A stretch of DNA of 18,885 nt. Source: Poronia punctata. Lineage: Eukaryota; Ascomycota; Sordariomycetes; Xylariales; Xylariaceae. Both the position numbers and the translations under genes were made by a program. The stretch covers positions 41,424-60,308 of the forward strand of contig MU401675.1 of the NCBI GenBank assembly GCA_022579005.1, read 5' to 3'. Under the pieces are notes generated by a model that made no database searches, had not been told where the DNA came from, and saw nothing but the letters and a program-made list of their open reading frames with translations. Shown piece after piece: positions 1 through 9,237 of the stretch (within the stretch, counting starts at the first letter, position 1; each line of letters opens with the position of its first letter).

Positions 1-47
1 CCCCGCCCCCCCCCCCCCCCCCCCCCCCCCCCCCGCCCCCCCCCCCC

Positions 48-78
<31 letters not shown>

Positions 79-95
79 CCGGCGGGCGGGGGGCA
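1..95. repeat. Poly-C low-complexity tract with G-rich edge
   Basis: The first 80 or so bases are almost pure C, broken by single G or GG. They run into a short G-rich stretch (81-93, GGCGGGCGGGGGGC) before normal sequence begins. The C run and the G run could pair or form i-motif/G-quadruplex structures. It is not a fungal telomere, since no CCCTAA units are present. Its position at the window edge also fits a contig end or a homopolymer sequencing artefact, and the sequence alone cannot decide. Confidence 0.85.
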
Positions 96-232
96 AGATG
101 GGAAATACACGAAATGCCATGGCGGATAGGACGCAGAATCTCGATTCTTCGCATGTTGCATGCCTTTTTCCCGTCTCTTGGATAGGAGCGCCTATAGTAC
201 TAGGTAGTGCGGGCAGGAACATGGTATAGCGG

Positions 233-262
233 GAGCTTGTGGGTAGCTTGTGGTAGCTTGTG
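233..262. repeat. Short imperfect tandem repeat (AGCTTGTG core)
   Basis: The octamer AGCTTGTG occurs three times, at 234-241, 245-252 and 255-262, separated by GGT and GT. It is a small local duplication in noncoding DNA with no assigned function. Confidence 0.7.
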
Positions 263-1214
263 TTGAGAATGACGCTACAAGGCCTATCACAAGGTCTAGA
301 ACATGTGTGTAGCCGGGAAAAGAAGGATGGTATTTTGGAAGTGGATGGGAGAAAGGAAATGCGTGCATGCGGTGTACATGTAGCGAATTGCGCGAACTGT
401 CGTGTAATGCCATGTACGTGTAGTTGTTACCGATTTCTTCCCCGTGCTGGCCCGTACTTTTGGGCAGTGCAGCGCGCCACGGCAAAATGCCAATTCCAAT
501 AATGGGATGCTATGTATTATGGGCGTTCGGGACAATTGGCATGCAAGGGTCATGCGGAAAGGAAAATTGTCATGGTTGGAATAGGATGGAATAGGATGGA
601 TGAATCAAGTGTAACCGATAGAGCGGATTGAACACGGCACAGAAAGAAAGCTACTCGAAGTAGGTAAGTAGGGTAGGTAGGACAAAGAACATTGCTTGGG
701 TCTGGCCCCAGTCCCAAATGAACCACACCCCCAAAAGATGAGAGGTGGCAGGTCCTACCTAACCTTAGATCGAGCGATATGAGTGGACAGATAGATATAT
801 GTACTGTAGAATAGGAAATAAGGAATATGAGGTAGGTAGGGTCGGGTAAGTCTGGGAATGGAGTACGCGTAGGTAAATTACCTGCACGTAGAAGGTGGTC
901 TAGCCTGGCACCAACCAGGCTGATACCTATTGCCGAAGCTTTGACCTAGACCAGGGAGCTAAGCGATACAAGAAGAAAGGGACAAATACAAAAAATAAAT
1001 AAATTCGGGGAAAACACAACGACGAAGAAACGGCTAGCGGGGACGGTAGGCTCAAAGATGGTAGCTGAAGGCGGCCCCGCGCCTCGGAGACACTCCCAGA
1101 CAACTGCCAGGCACTCAACGGGTTAATCTTCCCGTGGGAAAGCTTGCGCACACACAAACCAGCAGCAGCAACACCACACACGTATGCACATACCTCGCAA
1201 GGTCTGAGAAGGCC
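263..1214. other. Mixed-composition DNA without a recognised gene
   Basis: Base composition is ordinary for a filamentous ascomycete, but no open frame here resembles a protein family I know. Seen here are microsatellite-like runs: two GGAATAGGAT units near 578-599 and GTAGG/GGTAG units near 660-681 and 831-840. There is also one small hairpin (902-921). A minus-strand frame open at 927-1298 could hold later exons of the gene that begins at 1566, because it contains possible splice signals (TTCTAG near 1216-1221, GAG/GTATGT near 1190-1198). However, the resulting peptides are short and unrecognisable. Confidence 0.45.
902..921. repeat. Perfect 7-bp hairpin
   Basis: AGCCTGG (902-908) and CCAGGCT (915-921) are exact inverted repeats around a six-base loop. 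It is isolated in noncoding DNA. No T run or gene end accompanies it, so I do not call it a terminator. Confidence 0.5.
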
Positions 1215-1440
1215 TAGAACATGTCGGGAAGTCATATTAGTTCCAGGTTGGCACTCTGCAAGGTATTCCCTTTCTTTGGTAGATAAATGGATCGACAACC
1301 CGATATCAGTAAAAAGAAATGCAAGTTCACAGGCATAGTGGGATATCTGGGCACCTAGTCCACATGTACATGGAGATGGGCAGGGAGAGGTGAATTGGAA
1401 AGGCTGAAGTGGAGAGCAGAAGGATATGATTCATTTGCTC

Positions 1441-1446
1441 ACTCAC
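1441..1446 (-). other. Putative 5' splice site GTGAGT
   Basis: GTGAGT follows CAG at the end of the candidate first exon on the minus strand. It is the strongest splice signal in the window and the main reason for believing that exon. Confidence 0.45.
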
Positions 1447-1566
1447 CTGGGCTAATTCTGTTTGGGTCTTGGCGGCGGAAACACTGGAAGGTGCCGGGGC
1501 GTCCACCATCGCGTCCGTGGCGGGTGCCGACTCTGATCTGTCGTCTTGGCCTTGGGGCGGTGACAT
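1447..1566 (-). CDS. Candidate first coding exon of a minus-strand gene (truncated or unresolved)
   Basis: A 40-codon minus-strand exon runs from ATG at 1564-1566 to position 1447. It is followed at once by GTGAGTGAG, an excellent fungal splice donor after CAG, and breaks exactly between codons (phase 0). The start context AAAACCATG has A at -3, as expected of a fungal initiator. The peptide begins MSPPQGQDDR, is rich in Ala, Pro, Ser and Asp, and ends KTQTELAQ, which looks like a disordered N-terminus leading into a helix. Position 1216-1221 reads TTCTAG on the minus strand with an ACTAAT branch-like motif upstream, giving a possible 3' splice site, but the exon that would follow is only about 20 bases. 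I do not recognise the protein. An N-terminus of this style occurs in fungal HSBP1-like small coiled-coil proteins, yet the diagnostic coiled coil is not found in the window. The gene may be broken, may continue beyond the poly-C tract, or the exon may be spurious. Confidence 0.4.
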
Positions 1567-1860
1567 GGTTTTCCGTTGCTAGATGAAGACCTGTCCGACG
1601 GAATGTGCGAAAGCAAAAAGCAGAGAAAGGAAGTAACCTAGGTGCGGGGGTGACGAGCAAAGTCCGGAGATGCAAAGCAAGCGTAGGCAAAACTTAACAG
1701 CAGTTATTCTATGTACGATATGACCCGTACATTAATTATATCTCTATTATATGGAAACCGCGAGTCCTAGGTAGAATTGATCAACAAGCGCCTGTAATCG
1801 GGATCAGGAATTCCTAGACTACCTTCTAACGTGTACGTTGTATAACAAGGAGTGGCAGAT
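1567..1860. other. Upstream flank of the candidate gene; last normal-GC DNA
   Basis: This is the 5' flank of the candidate minus-strand exon. From about 1700 onward A and T rise and TA-rich words such as TTAATTATATC appear, so the composition shift begins here. I see no coding potential and no convincing core promoter. Confidence 0.4.
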
Positions 1861-2427
1861 TGGCAGAGTATGTAAAAACAACCTTAAAGGACTTAGCCTA
1901 CCTACGTCTACCTTAAAAAATTCCTATATCTAAGGAGTTCTTTACTTAGGCTGCAATAGTCTATTACGCTACTTATTTTATATATAGATCTAAATAAGGG
2001 TAGCTATATACTAGTACTTAAAAAAATAAGTAACTTAAAATATATTTATTATAATAAACTTTTATATACTTAAATAAAAAAACTATAAAGTTAAAAATTT
2101 TAATATGTTTATAACTTTTTATAATAATATGTTTATATAGCAAATATTAGTAATTTTGTTATTAAAAAAAAGCATATAATTAAATTTTTATAAAAATTTT
2201 ATAATAAATATATAGTATGCTATTATAAATAAAGTACTTTATTTAATAAAGCTTATAATGCTTGCTATTAAAGCTTTATTACTATATTTTATAGTAGTTT
2301 ACTTGCTACTATAGTAGCACTAGCTTACTAAGCTATTTAAAAAGCACTAGTTTTTTAGTTTATACTTAGTATACTAGTAAAAGTATTTTTATTATTACTA
2401 ATATAAGTAAAGTTATTTTTATTTACT
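1861..2427. other. Transition into hypermutated AT-rich DNA, no gene
   Basis: GC content drops over roughly 100-150 bases (about 1860-2000), from sequence with CCTACCTACG-type words to long A/T runs. From about 2030 onward the DNA has the same depleted character as the retrotransposon interiors. No frame matches a known family. It may be an older mutated repeat into which the gypsy element inserted, or unique DNA hit by mutation spreading from the elements. Confidence 0.6.
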
Positions 2428-2432
2428 AATAT
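2428..2432. repeat. Target site duplication AATAT (left copy, gypsy element)
   Basis: AATAT directly precedes the left LTR and recurs at 9233-9237 directly after the right LTR. In such AT-rich DNA a five-base match can arise by chance, but its placement at both outer edges of equal-length LTRs supports it. If the LTR is taken one base longer, ending TA (a mutated CA), the duplication becomes four bases, ATAT. Confidence 0.6.
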
Positions 2433-2678
2433 TGTTGTAAATAAGTTATAAAGAAGCAAGGCTTTAAAAGGTAACTTGATCTTATTGCTAGAAATTTTAA
2501 GGTAAAGAGAAAAAGAAAAAAAAGCCTTTAAAATCTTGTTAAGTGTGTAGGCTTATATACGTATAAAATAGTAAGGCTATAGCTACTTATAAGTGCAGGC
2601 CTTAGTATTTACTATTTTAAAGAGGTAATAGCTGTAAGCTACTTAATTAGCTATATTGCTATTAACTAATTTGTAACT
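2433..2678 (-). repeat. LTR of gypsy element (3' LTR in element orientation)
   Basis: This 246-bp sequence aligns without gaps to 8987-9232. By hand I count about 27 differences, all transitions. It starts TGTTG on the plus strand, whereas the other copy has TATTG, a TG-to-TA change. It keeps GC-bearing words such as GTGCAGGC or their mutated forms and is visibly less mutated than the interior. It contains a purine-rich run (about 2503-2523). Confidence 0.9.
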
Positions 2679-2679
2679 A

Positions 2680-2688
2680 CTTTCTTTT
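2680..2688 (-). other. Putative polypurine tract of gypsy element
   Basis: The minus strand reads AAAAGAAAG immediately next to the LTR. This is the expected place and composition for the plus-strand primer in an LTR retrotransposon, and it sets the element's orientation independently of the protein remnants. Confidence 0.55.
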
Positions 2689-2860
2689 AAAAAAAGAATA
2701 ACTTGTTTTAAAGTATAGCCCGGCTTTAAACTAGTATTTTTTAAGTTTTTAATTAATTGCTTTTTAGCTAGAAAAGGATCGCTTTAAGTATTTACTTATT
2801 TACTATAATAGTTTAAGCCTTTATACTATTACGCTATAGTATAGTTTTTTTATAATTAAT
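2682..2860 (-). pseudogene. Possible C-terminal chromodomain-like tail of gypsy pol
   Basis: Read through stops, the minus strand gives a YKG motif, then a stop where Trp/Gln could stand, then QLIKNLK and SLKPG (KPG codons at 2718-2726). Many fungal gypsy polyproteins end in a chromodomain with a KWKG/WEP core, followed by ELI-type helix residues and a KPG-type tail. The resemblance is moderate, and this frame is offset by one base from the integrase frame, so either an indel lies between about 2860 and 3650 or the match is fortuitous. The location, just before the polypurine tract, is right. Confidence 0.3.
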
Positions 2861-3651
2861 TATGTAAATTTAAGCGTATAAAGTAGCTTTTATTACGCGT
2901 TTCTTTTATAAATTCTTTATATTTTGCTTTTTATAGTTGCTGCTTTATTATTATTAATATGCAGCGCATTAAATTTGTTTTAATTAGCAGCTTATAGCTA
3001 CTTTTTAAGCTATTTAAGTAGTTTAGCAGCTTTTAAGTATACTTTATAAAACTTTTTTAATAGCTTTATACTATTTTTAAAGTTTTTTACTATATACTAT
3101 TTATTATTTATATCTTACCTTTTTTAGTGCACTTTATATTATAACTTATTATAATATAGTTTTAATATATATATTTTTTTAACTATAAATTTTTTTTTGC
3201 TTGCTAGTTTTACTTATAAGCTTTTAAAATTTTTAAATTTTTGTTTTAGCAAAAAATTGTTAAAGTACTTTTATAAACAGTTAGCGTAAAACTTATTAGT
3301 TGCTTTTTATAACAAAAGTACTTTAAAAGTATAAGTATTTTTATTATAAGTTAGTATTTAAAACTTTTACTAAATTATAAAGTAGTTTAACTTATTAAAT
3401 AGTTAGTTAATAAGTTAAAATTAGTACTTTTTTAAAATAAATATAAAGTTTTTTATATTAAAGTTAAAATCTTTTTAACTTTTATTTGCTTGCTTTATTA
3501 TACGTTTTTATATTTATTAAAAGTTTGCTTTTATAGTATTAACATAATTTTAGATTTTTTAAGCGCGTTTTTGTGCACTTTTATATAATTGCTATTTTTT
3601 AAAATATAAAGTATTTAGTTTTTTTTTAATAGTTTTATTTTTTTAGTTAAA

Positions 3652-5619
3652 ATAAAAAAGCATAAAAAAGCCTATTTTTACCTTATAAAGCAAAAGCTTA
3701 GTTAATTTATATAGTATAGCAGCTTATATATAGTTTATAACTAGTATATATTTTAATTAATTATTTTAATAATAGTTTATATATAGTTATAATTATTAAT
3801 TTAAGTATTTATTTATTATTTTTGCTTATTTTACTGTTTTATAATAACTTATAAAAGCTAAAGTTTAAATAATTTTTAGTATTTTTGCTAGTTTGTTTAT
3901 AAAAGCTAAAATAAATTAAAGTTTTTTATTAAACATAATTATAATTAAAAGTTTAAAAACTTTAAAAAGTTTTTTATAATATATTTAAGCTACTTATTAA
4001 GTAGTAACTTTAGTAGTATATAAAATAGTTTATACTTTTTTGCTTAATTTATTTACTATTACTATTGTGTTATTATAACTATATTTATTTTTTAGTATTT
4101 ATTTAAAATTAATTACTAAGTAATACTATACGCAATTTAGTACTAGTAATAGTATTAACTTGCTTAGTATTTTATTTTTTAAAACTTTTACTAGTTAGCA
4201 TTATAAATAGTTAGCTATATACTTATTATAGTTTTTTTTTAATTTTAGCTACTAGTAACGCTTAGCTACTAAGTAGCAAGTTTTTTTCTTTTTAAAGTAT
4301 ACTATAAGCATTTGTTTATATACTTTTATAATTAACTTTATATATAAGTATAGCAGGTTTAAAACTACTAGTTATTTTTTATACGTTATTAACTTATTTT
4401 ATAATATTTATAAGTTTTTTGTTTTTTTTACTATTATTTATGCCTTTTACTAATATATTTATATTTTTAAGTTATTTTTATTTTTATTTAGTATTTTATT
4501 AATTAACTAAAAACTTATAAGGTTTTTTATTACTTTTTAAAGTTTAAATGCTAATATTTTAGTAAGCAGGTTTTATATTTATAAACTAGCAAACTTAAAC
4601 ACTATAAGCTTAAAAAAAGTTATATAGCGTTGCTGTTTTTTTTTTTCTTTTTATAAAACTATGTTTTTTTGCTTTTATAATAAAGCATTTATAGCAACGT
4701 TTTTTTTGCTAAGCTTATAAGTAATTACAAAATTGTACTTTATAAGTAGCGTAAACTATTTTGCTTATTATAAATTAAAACATTGCTTAGTACTAAAATA
4801 TTTTAAAGCTTTATAGTTTATAATTACTATAAATAGCTTTTTTTATTAATATTTAATTAACTTTACTTTTTATTTTTTTAATACTAGTACTACTGCTAGC
4901 ATTTTTTTATTATAAATATTATAATTAAGCTTTGCGCTTTTTATAATCTTAAAAAAAAAAGCTATAAGGTACTAAGTTTTATTATTAAGTTGTAGTTAAA
5001 ATAGTATACTAGCTGCTACTTTATTTAAAGCGTTTATTTTTACTTTTATTAGTAAATTATAATTATAGTATTATAAAAGCAGTGCTAACGTTAAAGTTTT
5101 TTTTAAGCTTTAAAATGCTTTTTTATATCTTTTACTTTAAAAAAATATTATATTATAATGTGTTAGGGCTATTAGCAGTTTTGCTTTTTTATTATAGTTT
5201 TAAACAAATTTTTTATAAAAGTTATAAAATTTTTAAAAAAATTAAACTCTTTTTACTATTATAAAGGTAGCTTACTTATAAACTACTTTAATTTTTATAA
5301 AGTTTATGCTAATTTTTTTTAAACTTATAATATATTTAAAAAATTTTATTTAAGTAACGTAAAATTTTAATTTTTTTAGGTCTGCTTAAAGTCTTGCTTT
5401 TTTTAATTGCTATAATACTTTTTTTACATATTTTCTATATTTTTTAATAGTATTAAAGTATATTAATATATTGTTAATATATATATAGTAAAAGTAGTTT
5501 AAGTAGTTAAACAGTATATTATTAATATATTTTTAAAACGTTAAAAGTTTATTTATAAAGCTAAAAAGTAGCACTTTATACTTATAAGCTTTATATTTAG
5601 TATAAAAAGTTATAAGGTT
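3652..5619 (-). pseudogene. pol: Ty3/gypsy pol remnant: reverse transcriptase, RNase H, integrase
   Basis: Several blocks were read in one minus-strand frame through stops; the whole interval was not translated. 5482-5619 has the fingers/palm region (YKAYKYKVLLF, matching YxxYExxVxPF of the family). 5470-5481 is YINN, the catalytic YxDD box with both Asp changed to Asn. About 5210-5265 gives the thumb block VxFFxKFYNFYKKF. 5005-5034 has the RNase H strand with NALNKVAAS, where DAS is expected. 4198-4340 is the integrase zinc-binding region: YKQ and YFKKKKT for the two His positions, LVAKRY, then YLxC with the first Cys changed to Tyr. 3802-3840 is the integrase core end, with KII where the family has the catalytic Glu (now Lys), followed by INYYxNN at 3751-3780. 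The blocks lie in the same frame over 1.9 kb despite dozens of stops. It would have made reverse transcriptase/RNase H and integrase for cDNA synthesis and insertion. It is certainly inactive. Confidence 0.9.
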
Positions 5620-8600
5620 TTTAGTTTTTATAGCTATATAAATATAATAAAATGCTTATTGCACATTAATTTTTATAAAGATTTTTACATAAGAGATCTT
5701 TAAAAAAGTCTTTTTTATTAATAGTAGCAAGTAATAATCTTTTTTTATTAAACTGTTTAATTTTTTATAGTTTATATAAAAATATAACCTTTTATAAGGC
5801 TTTTAAATAAATAAAACAAGCAAGGCCTATAAAGCGTTATTTAGCTTTATAAATCCTTTTTAAAGTTAATTTATAAAGTATTTTTATATTGCTTTTAATT
5901 TATTTAGTAACATTTTATATAATAAACTATATTTTAAATTGTTAGCTAATTTTTTGTTTATAAATTTTATTAGGTAGTTTACTTTTAAATAGTATAAAAA
6001 AAGTTTATTTAAGTTAACTTTGCTAAAAGTGCATAATAAAAAGTAGTATTTTAGCAGAATTACTTTAAAAGCTTGTTTTTTTAACTTTTTGCTTTTTTTG
6101 TTAAGAAATTTTTTAATTTTTTTTTTATTAATAATAAAATTAATTTTTTTTATGCTAATAATTTTAACTTTGCTTTTAGCTTAACTAATATACACTATTT
6201 TTTAAAAAGAAAATGCTATTAAAAAGCATATTTTAGTTTGCAATTGTTTTTTATACTAAGTAATGCTATTTTTTTGCATGCAATATAGTCTTTAAGCATT
6301 TAATAACTAGTTATTTAAAATGTTTTATTTTTTAACTTAGTTTTTTTTTAATTTTTTTACTAGCTATAGCTAGTTATTAAGTTTGTTTAAGTTAATTATT
6401 ATTAACTTTTTTATTTTTTAAATATTTATTTTAATTAAGTTTTAGCTTTAGTATATTATAAGTTTTAAAGTTAGTTTAACTGTTTGCTAAAAAAGGTTAT
6501 TGTTTAAATAATAACTTATACTAAATAGTAAGTTTTTAAAAAATATAAGCTTATGCTGCTAATAATTTAGTAGTATTTTATATTGTTTAAACTATAATTT
6601 TCTTAGTATTATAGCGTATTGCATTTTTAATATAATAAGTAAGACGGCCTTAAAAGTCCGTTTTTTTATATGTATTATAACTAGTATAATTTTATATATT
6701 TTTTAACTAATTTTGCTATTAAATTTTATTGTAGTGTAATAGTTAAAGTTTATTAAAACAGTAGGTTTTAAAGCTATTTTTATTTATTTAGCTAATTTTA
6801 TATTTACTATTATATATACGTTAGCTTTTATATTATTAAAAACGTTATTAGTTTGTAAAGAAGTTTTATTATTAAGTAAAGTATAATTAAATATAAAAAG
6901 CTTTTTTTATATATACTTATTTATAATGTTTAGTTTTTTATAGTTAATAGTTATTAGTAATACTTTTTTTAGGTAGGAGTTTATTTAACTTAAGGTTACT
7001 TTTTTAATAGTAGCTTGTTTTTTATTTTTAGCTGCAAGTTTTTAACTTTATATTTATATACTATTATAATAACTTAGATTTGTACTTAGCAGTTAAGGTT
7101 ATTTTTTTTTTATAAGCAATTGCAAAACGTATATTTTTAACTTTTATAGTTAAAGTATTAACTTTTAATAATAAAAGTTTTTATTTTTTTAGTAAATAAC
7201 TTAGGTTGCTATTTAATTAAATATTTATTATTACTAGTTTAGTTTTTATAGCGTTAGCTAAAAAAAGTGCTATTATTTATTAACTAGGTCGCTTTTAAGT
7301 TGTTTGCTTAAGTAAGCTATACTAATTTGTTTATATTATTGCTAGTATAGCTATTGTTTGTACTAAAAGGTTTTTAATTTAGCTTACGCTTATTTTTTTA
7401 TTAAAACGTATATACTACTTAAGTATAGTGTTAAATAAAAGTATTAAAGTTTATATTAGTATTTAAGTACTATAAAGTAGTTTTTTTATATAGTTAAGTA
7501 GTAAGTTTATTATAAAACTTTTTTTTTTACTTAGTGTAAAAAATTTAGCGTTTACTAGCAAAGCGTATAAAACTATTTTTAAAAGTTTAATAATTAGCAA
7601 AACTTTTTATTTTTAACTTTTAATACTTTGCTTTAACGTTTTGCTTTTAATTAACGTTTTTATACTTGCTTTTTAAGTAGTTAAGTAGTTTAGCAAGGGT
7701 ATTTATTGCGTTTAAGTAATTATTTTACAAGTAAAGTTACAAGTTTTTAGCAACTATTTTTTTAAGTATATTTTAATGTTTGCTAGTTAAGCTTTTTTAT
7801 TTATAAACTAGTTTTTATTAGCTTTAAAGCAGTTTTTTATATATTTTAACTATACTTTAAAAGTTATCTTGTTTTTATTTTTATTATTATAAAACGTAAA
7901 AACTTTAATTTTAGCTAACTTATAAGGTATAGTTAAAGTTAAAAACGCGTTATTTTTAAATATTAAATAGCTATAAGCTAAAAGGTTTACTACTTATTAG
8001 TTTACATTAGCTATTTAAAACTTAAAGCGTTTAATTTTGCTATAAGCGTTAAGTAGTTTTTATATTATATGCTTAATTGTTTTATTTATATTAAGTTTAA
8101 GTTTTAATAGCAAAGCTTTTTTGTTACGTTTTTAAGCATAACTATTTACTTGCTGCTAAAAGCGTTATACTTTTTTTTTTAATACTATAGTTTTATAAAT
8201 ACTTAGTTTGCTTAGGTAATAAGTTTAGCAAATTAAGTTTAATATAGTATTTTGCTTATAAAAAAACGTATATAAAGCTTATTTGCTTATACTTAATAAG
8301 CAAGCAGCATTAAAGTACGTATTTTAAACTTTTAAAACGCAATATTAAAGTAAGTGTTTACTAGGTTTTTAAACGCTTTAGCATTTATTGTACTATTAAA
8401 ATTAAGTATTGCTTTTTTTTTATTTTTTATTAATAAGATAAACGAAAATTTTAGTTTGTTAGATTTTTTAATATATAACTTAGCAAAAGCTTAAACTAGA
8501 TTATAAATTTTTTAATAATACTATATAGTTATAATTTTGTAGCAAGTGTTTTTAAAGGTATTTAACGTAATTTGTTAATTAAAAATATAAGCTTAATTAA

Positions 8601-8986
8601 TTAAGGTATTAAGTGCATTTTTAGCGTTAGGTCTTTTATATTTTAAGGTTTTAGTGTTTATATTTTAAAATAGCTATAAAATAAAGGTAAACTAATAGCG
8701 CAATTTAGTTTACAAAATTTTATTTATTTTTAAGATAGTTTTAATAAAGTTACTATTTATATATAAGGTTTTAGCTAAAGCTTATCGCTTTATAGCTATG
8801 CGCATTTTAGCGCGTTTTTTGTCTTTTTAAGCTATAATCTTAGTTAGTAGCTAAAATAATTGTTGTTTTAGTAGCTTTACTAGTGCTGCTAATTAATTAA
8901 TTAGTTTTAAGTTAGATTTGCAAACTAGGGATTATATATATAATAATTCTAGGTTTTAAATTTAAGTAATTTAATAACCTTAGAAT
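5620..8986 (-). other. Gypsy element 5' half: expected leader, gag and protease, not resolved
   Basis: By position this 3.4-kb interval should hold the leader with primer binding site, gag, protease and the reverse transcriptase N-terminus. I could not identify a zinc knuckle or protease motif with confidence. The sequence is strongly T-rich on the plus strand, meaning A-rich on the element's sense strand, as expected of retroelement coding strands. A long inverted repeat lies at its upstream end (8942-8990). No intact open frame is present. Confidence 0.6.
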
Positions 8987-8990
8987 TATT
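8942..8990. repeat. Inverted repeat abutting the 5' LTR of the gypsy element
   Basis: AATAATTCTAGGTT (8942-8955) is the reverse complement of 8976-8990 except for one bulged base, with a 20-base loop. The right arm overlaps the first bases of the LTR at 8987. In element orientation it lies just after the 5' LTR, where the primer binding site belongs, so it might be a leader RNA hairpin or a self-priming structure. This role is inference. Confidence 0.55.
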
Positions 8991-9232
8991 GTAAATAAGT
9001 TATAAAAAAGCAAGGCTTTAAAAGGTGACTTAATCTTATTACTAAAAATTCTAAAGTAAAGAAAAAAAGAAAAAAAAGCTTTTAAAATCTTATTAAGTGT
9101 GCAGGCCTATATACGTACAAAATAGTAAGGCTGCAGCTACCTATAGGTGCAGGCTTTAGTATTTACTATTTTAAGGAAGTAATGGCTATAAGCTACTTAA
9201 TTAGCTATACTGCTATTGACCGATTTGTAACT
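8987..9232 (-). repeat. LTR of gypsy element (5' LTR in element orientation)
   Basis: It is the partner of 2433-2678 with the same 246-bp length and no gaps. It keeps more G and C than its partner at several positions (for example GTGCAGGCC and GACCGA). As the 5' LTR it would have carried the promoter. No clear TATA element can be singled out in such AT-rich sequence. Confidence 0.9.
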
Positions 9233-9237
9233 AATAT
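9233..9237. repeat. Target site duplication AATAT (right copy, gypsy element)
   Basis: This matches 2428-2432 exactly and lies directly outside the right LTR. Confidence 0.6.

Larger units (their letters stand above)
2433..9232 (-). mobile_element. Dead Ty3/gypsy LTR retrotransposon, minus strand, about 6.8 kb
   Basis: Two direct repeats of equal length (246 bp) bound a 6.3-kb interior, and a five-base target duplication flanks the whole. On the minus strand the interior reads, in the order expected of Ty3/gypsy: reverse transcriptase, RNase H, integrase, then a weak chromodomain-like tail. RNase H lies before integrase, which separates gypsy from copia. A purine tract (AAAAGAAAG on the minus strand, 2680-2688) abuts the LTR at the low-coordinate end, where the polypurine primer of second-strand synthesis should be, so transcription ran from about 9232 toward 2433. 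No part can encode a functional product: stop codons occur throughout and catalytic residues are altered. The low G+C and transition-only LTR divergence point to RIP-like hypermutation. Confidence 0.92.

Noticed and set aside
1..95. Telomere repeat
   Set aside because: Fungal telomeres are usually CCCTAA arrays; this tract has no A or T.
192..553. Overlapping open frames of 80-97 codons on both strands
   Set aside because: Short, mutually overlapping, unrecognisable translations in repeat-bearing DNA; no splice or start evidence.
902..921. Rho-independent terminator
   Set aside because: There is no T run after the hairpin, and the context is fungal nuclear DNA.
927..1298. Minus-strand open frame of 123 codons as a complete gene
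   Set aside because: The translation resembles no protein family, ends in a hydrophobic low-complexity stretch and has no supporting signals. It might overlap introns or exons of the candidate gene at 1566 but is not a gene by itself.
1447..1566. Firm assignment of the exon to HSBP1
   Set aside because: Only the general character of the N-terminus fits; the coiled-coil segment that defines the family is not found in the window.
1144..1690. Other open frames overlapping the candidate exon (1144-1338 plus, 1395-1586 plus, 1439-1690 minus)
   Set aside because: They are shadows in other frames. The exon starting at 1566 has the better start context and a splice donor.
5082..5264. Plus-strand open frame of 60 codons
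   Set aside because: It lies antisense to the gypsy thumb/RNase H remnant, which explains the sequence far better, and its Phe/Leu/Lys/Tyr-rich translation is typical of AT-rich noise.
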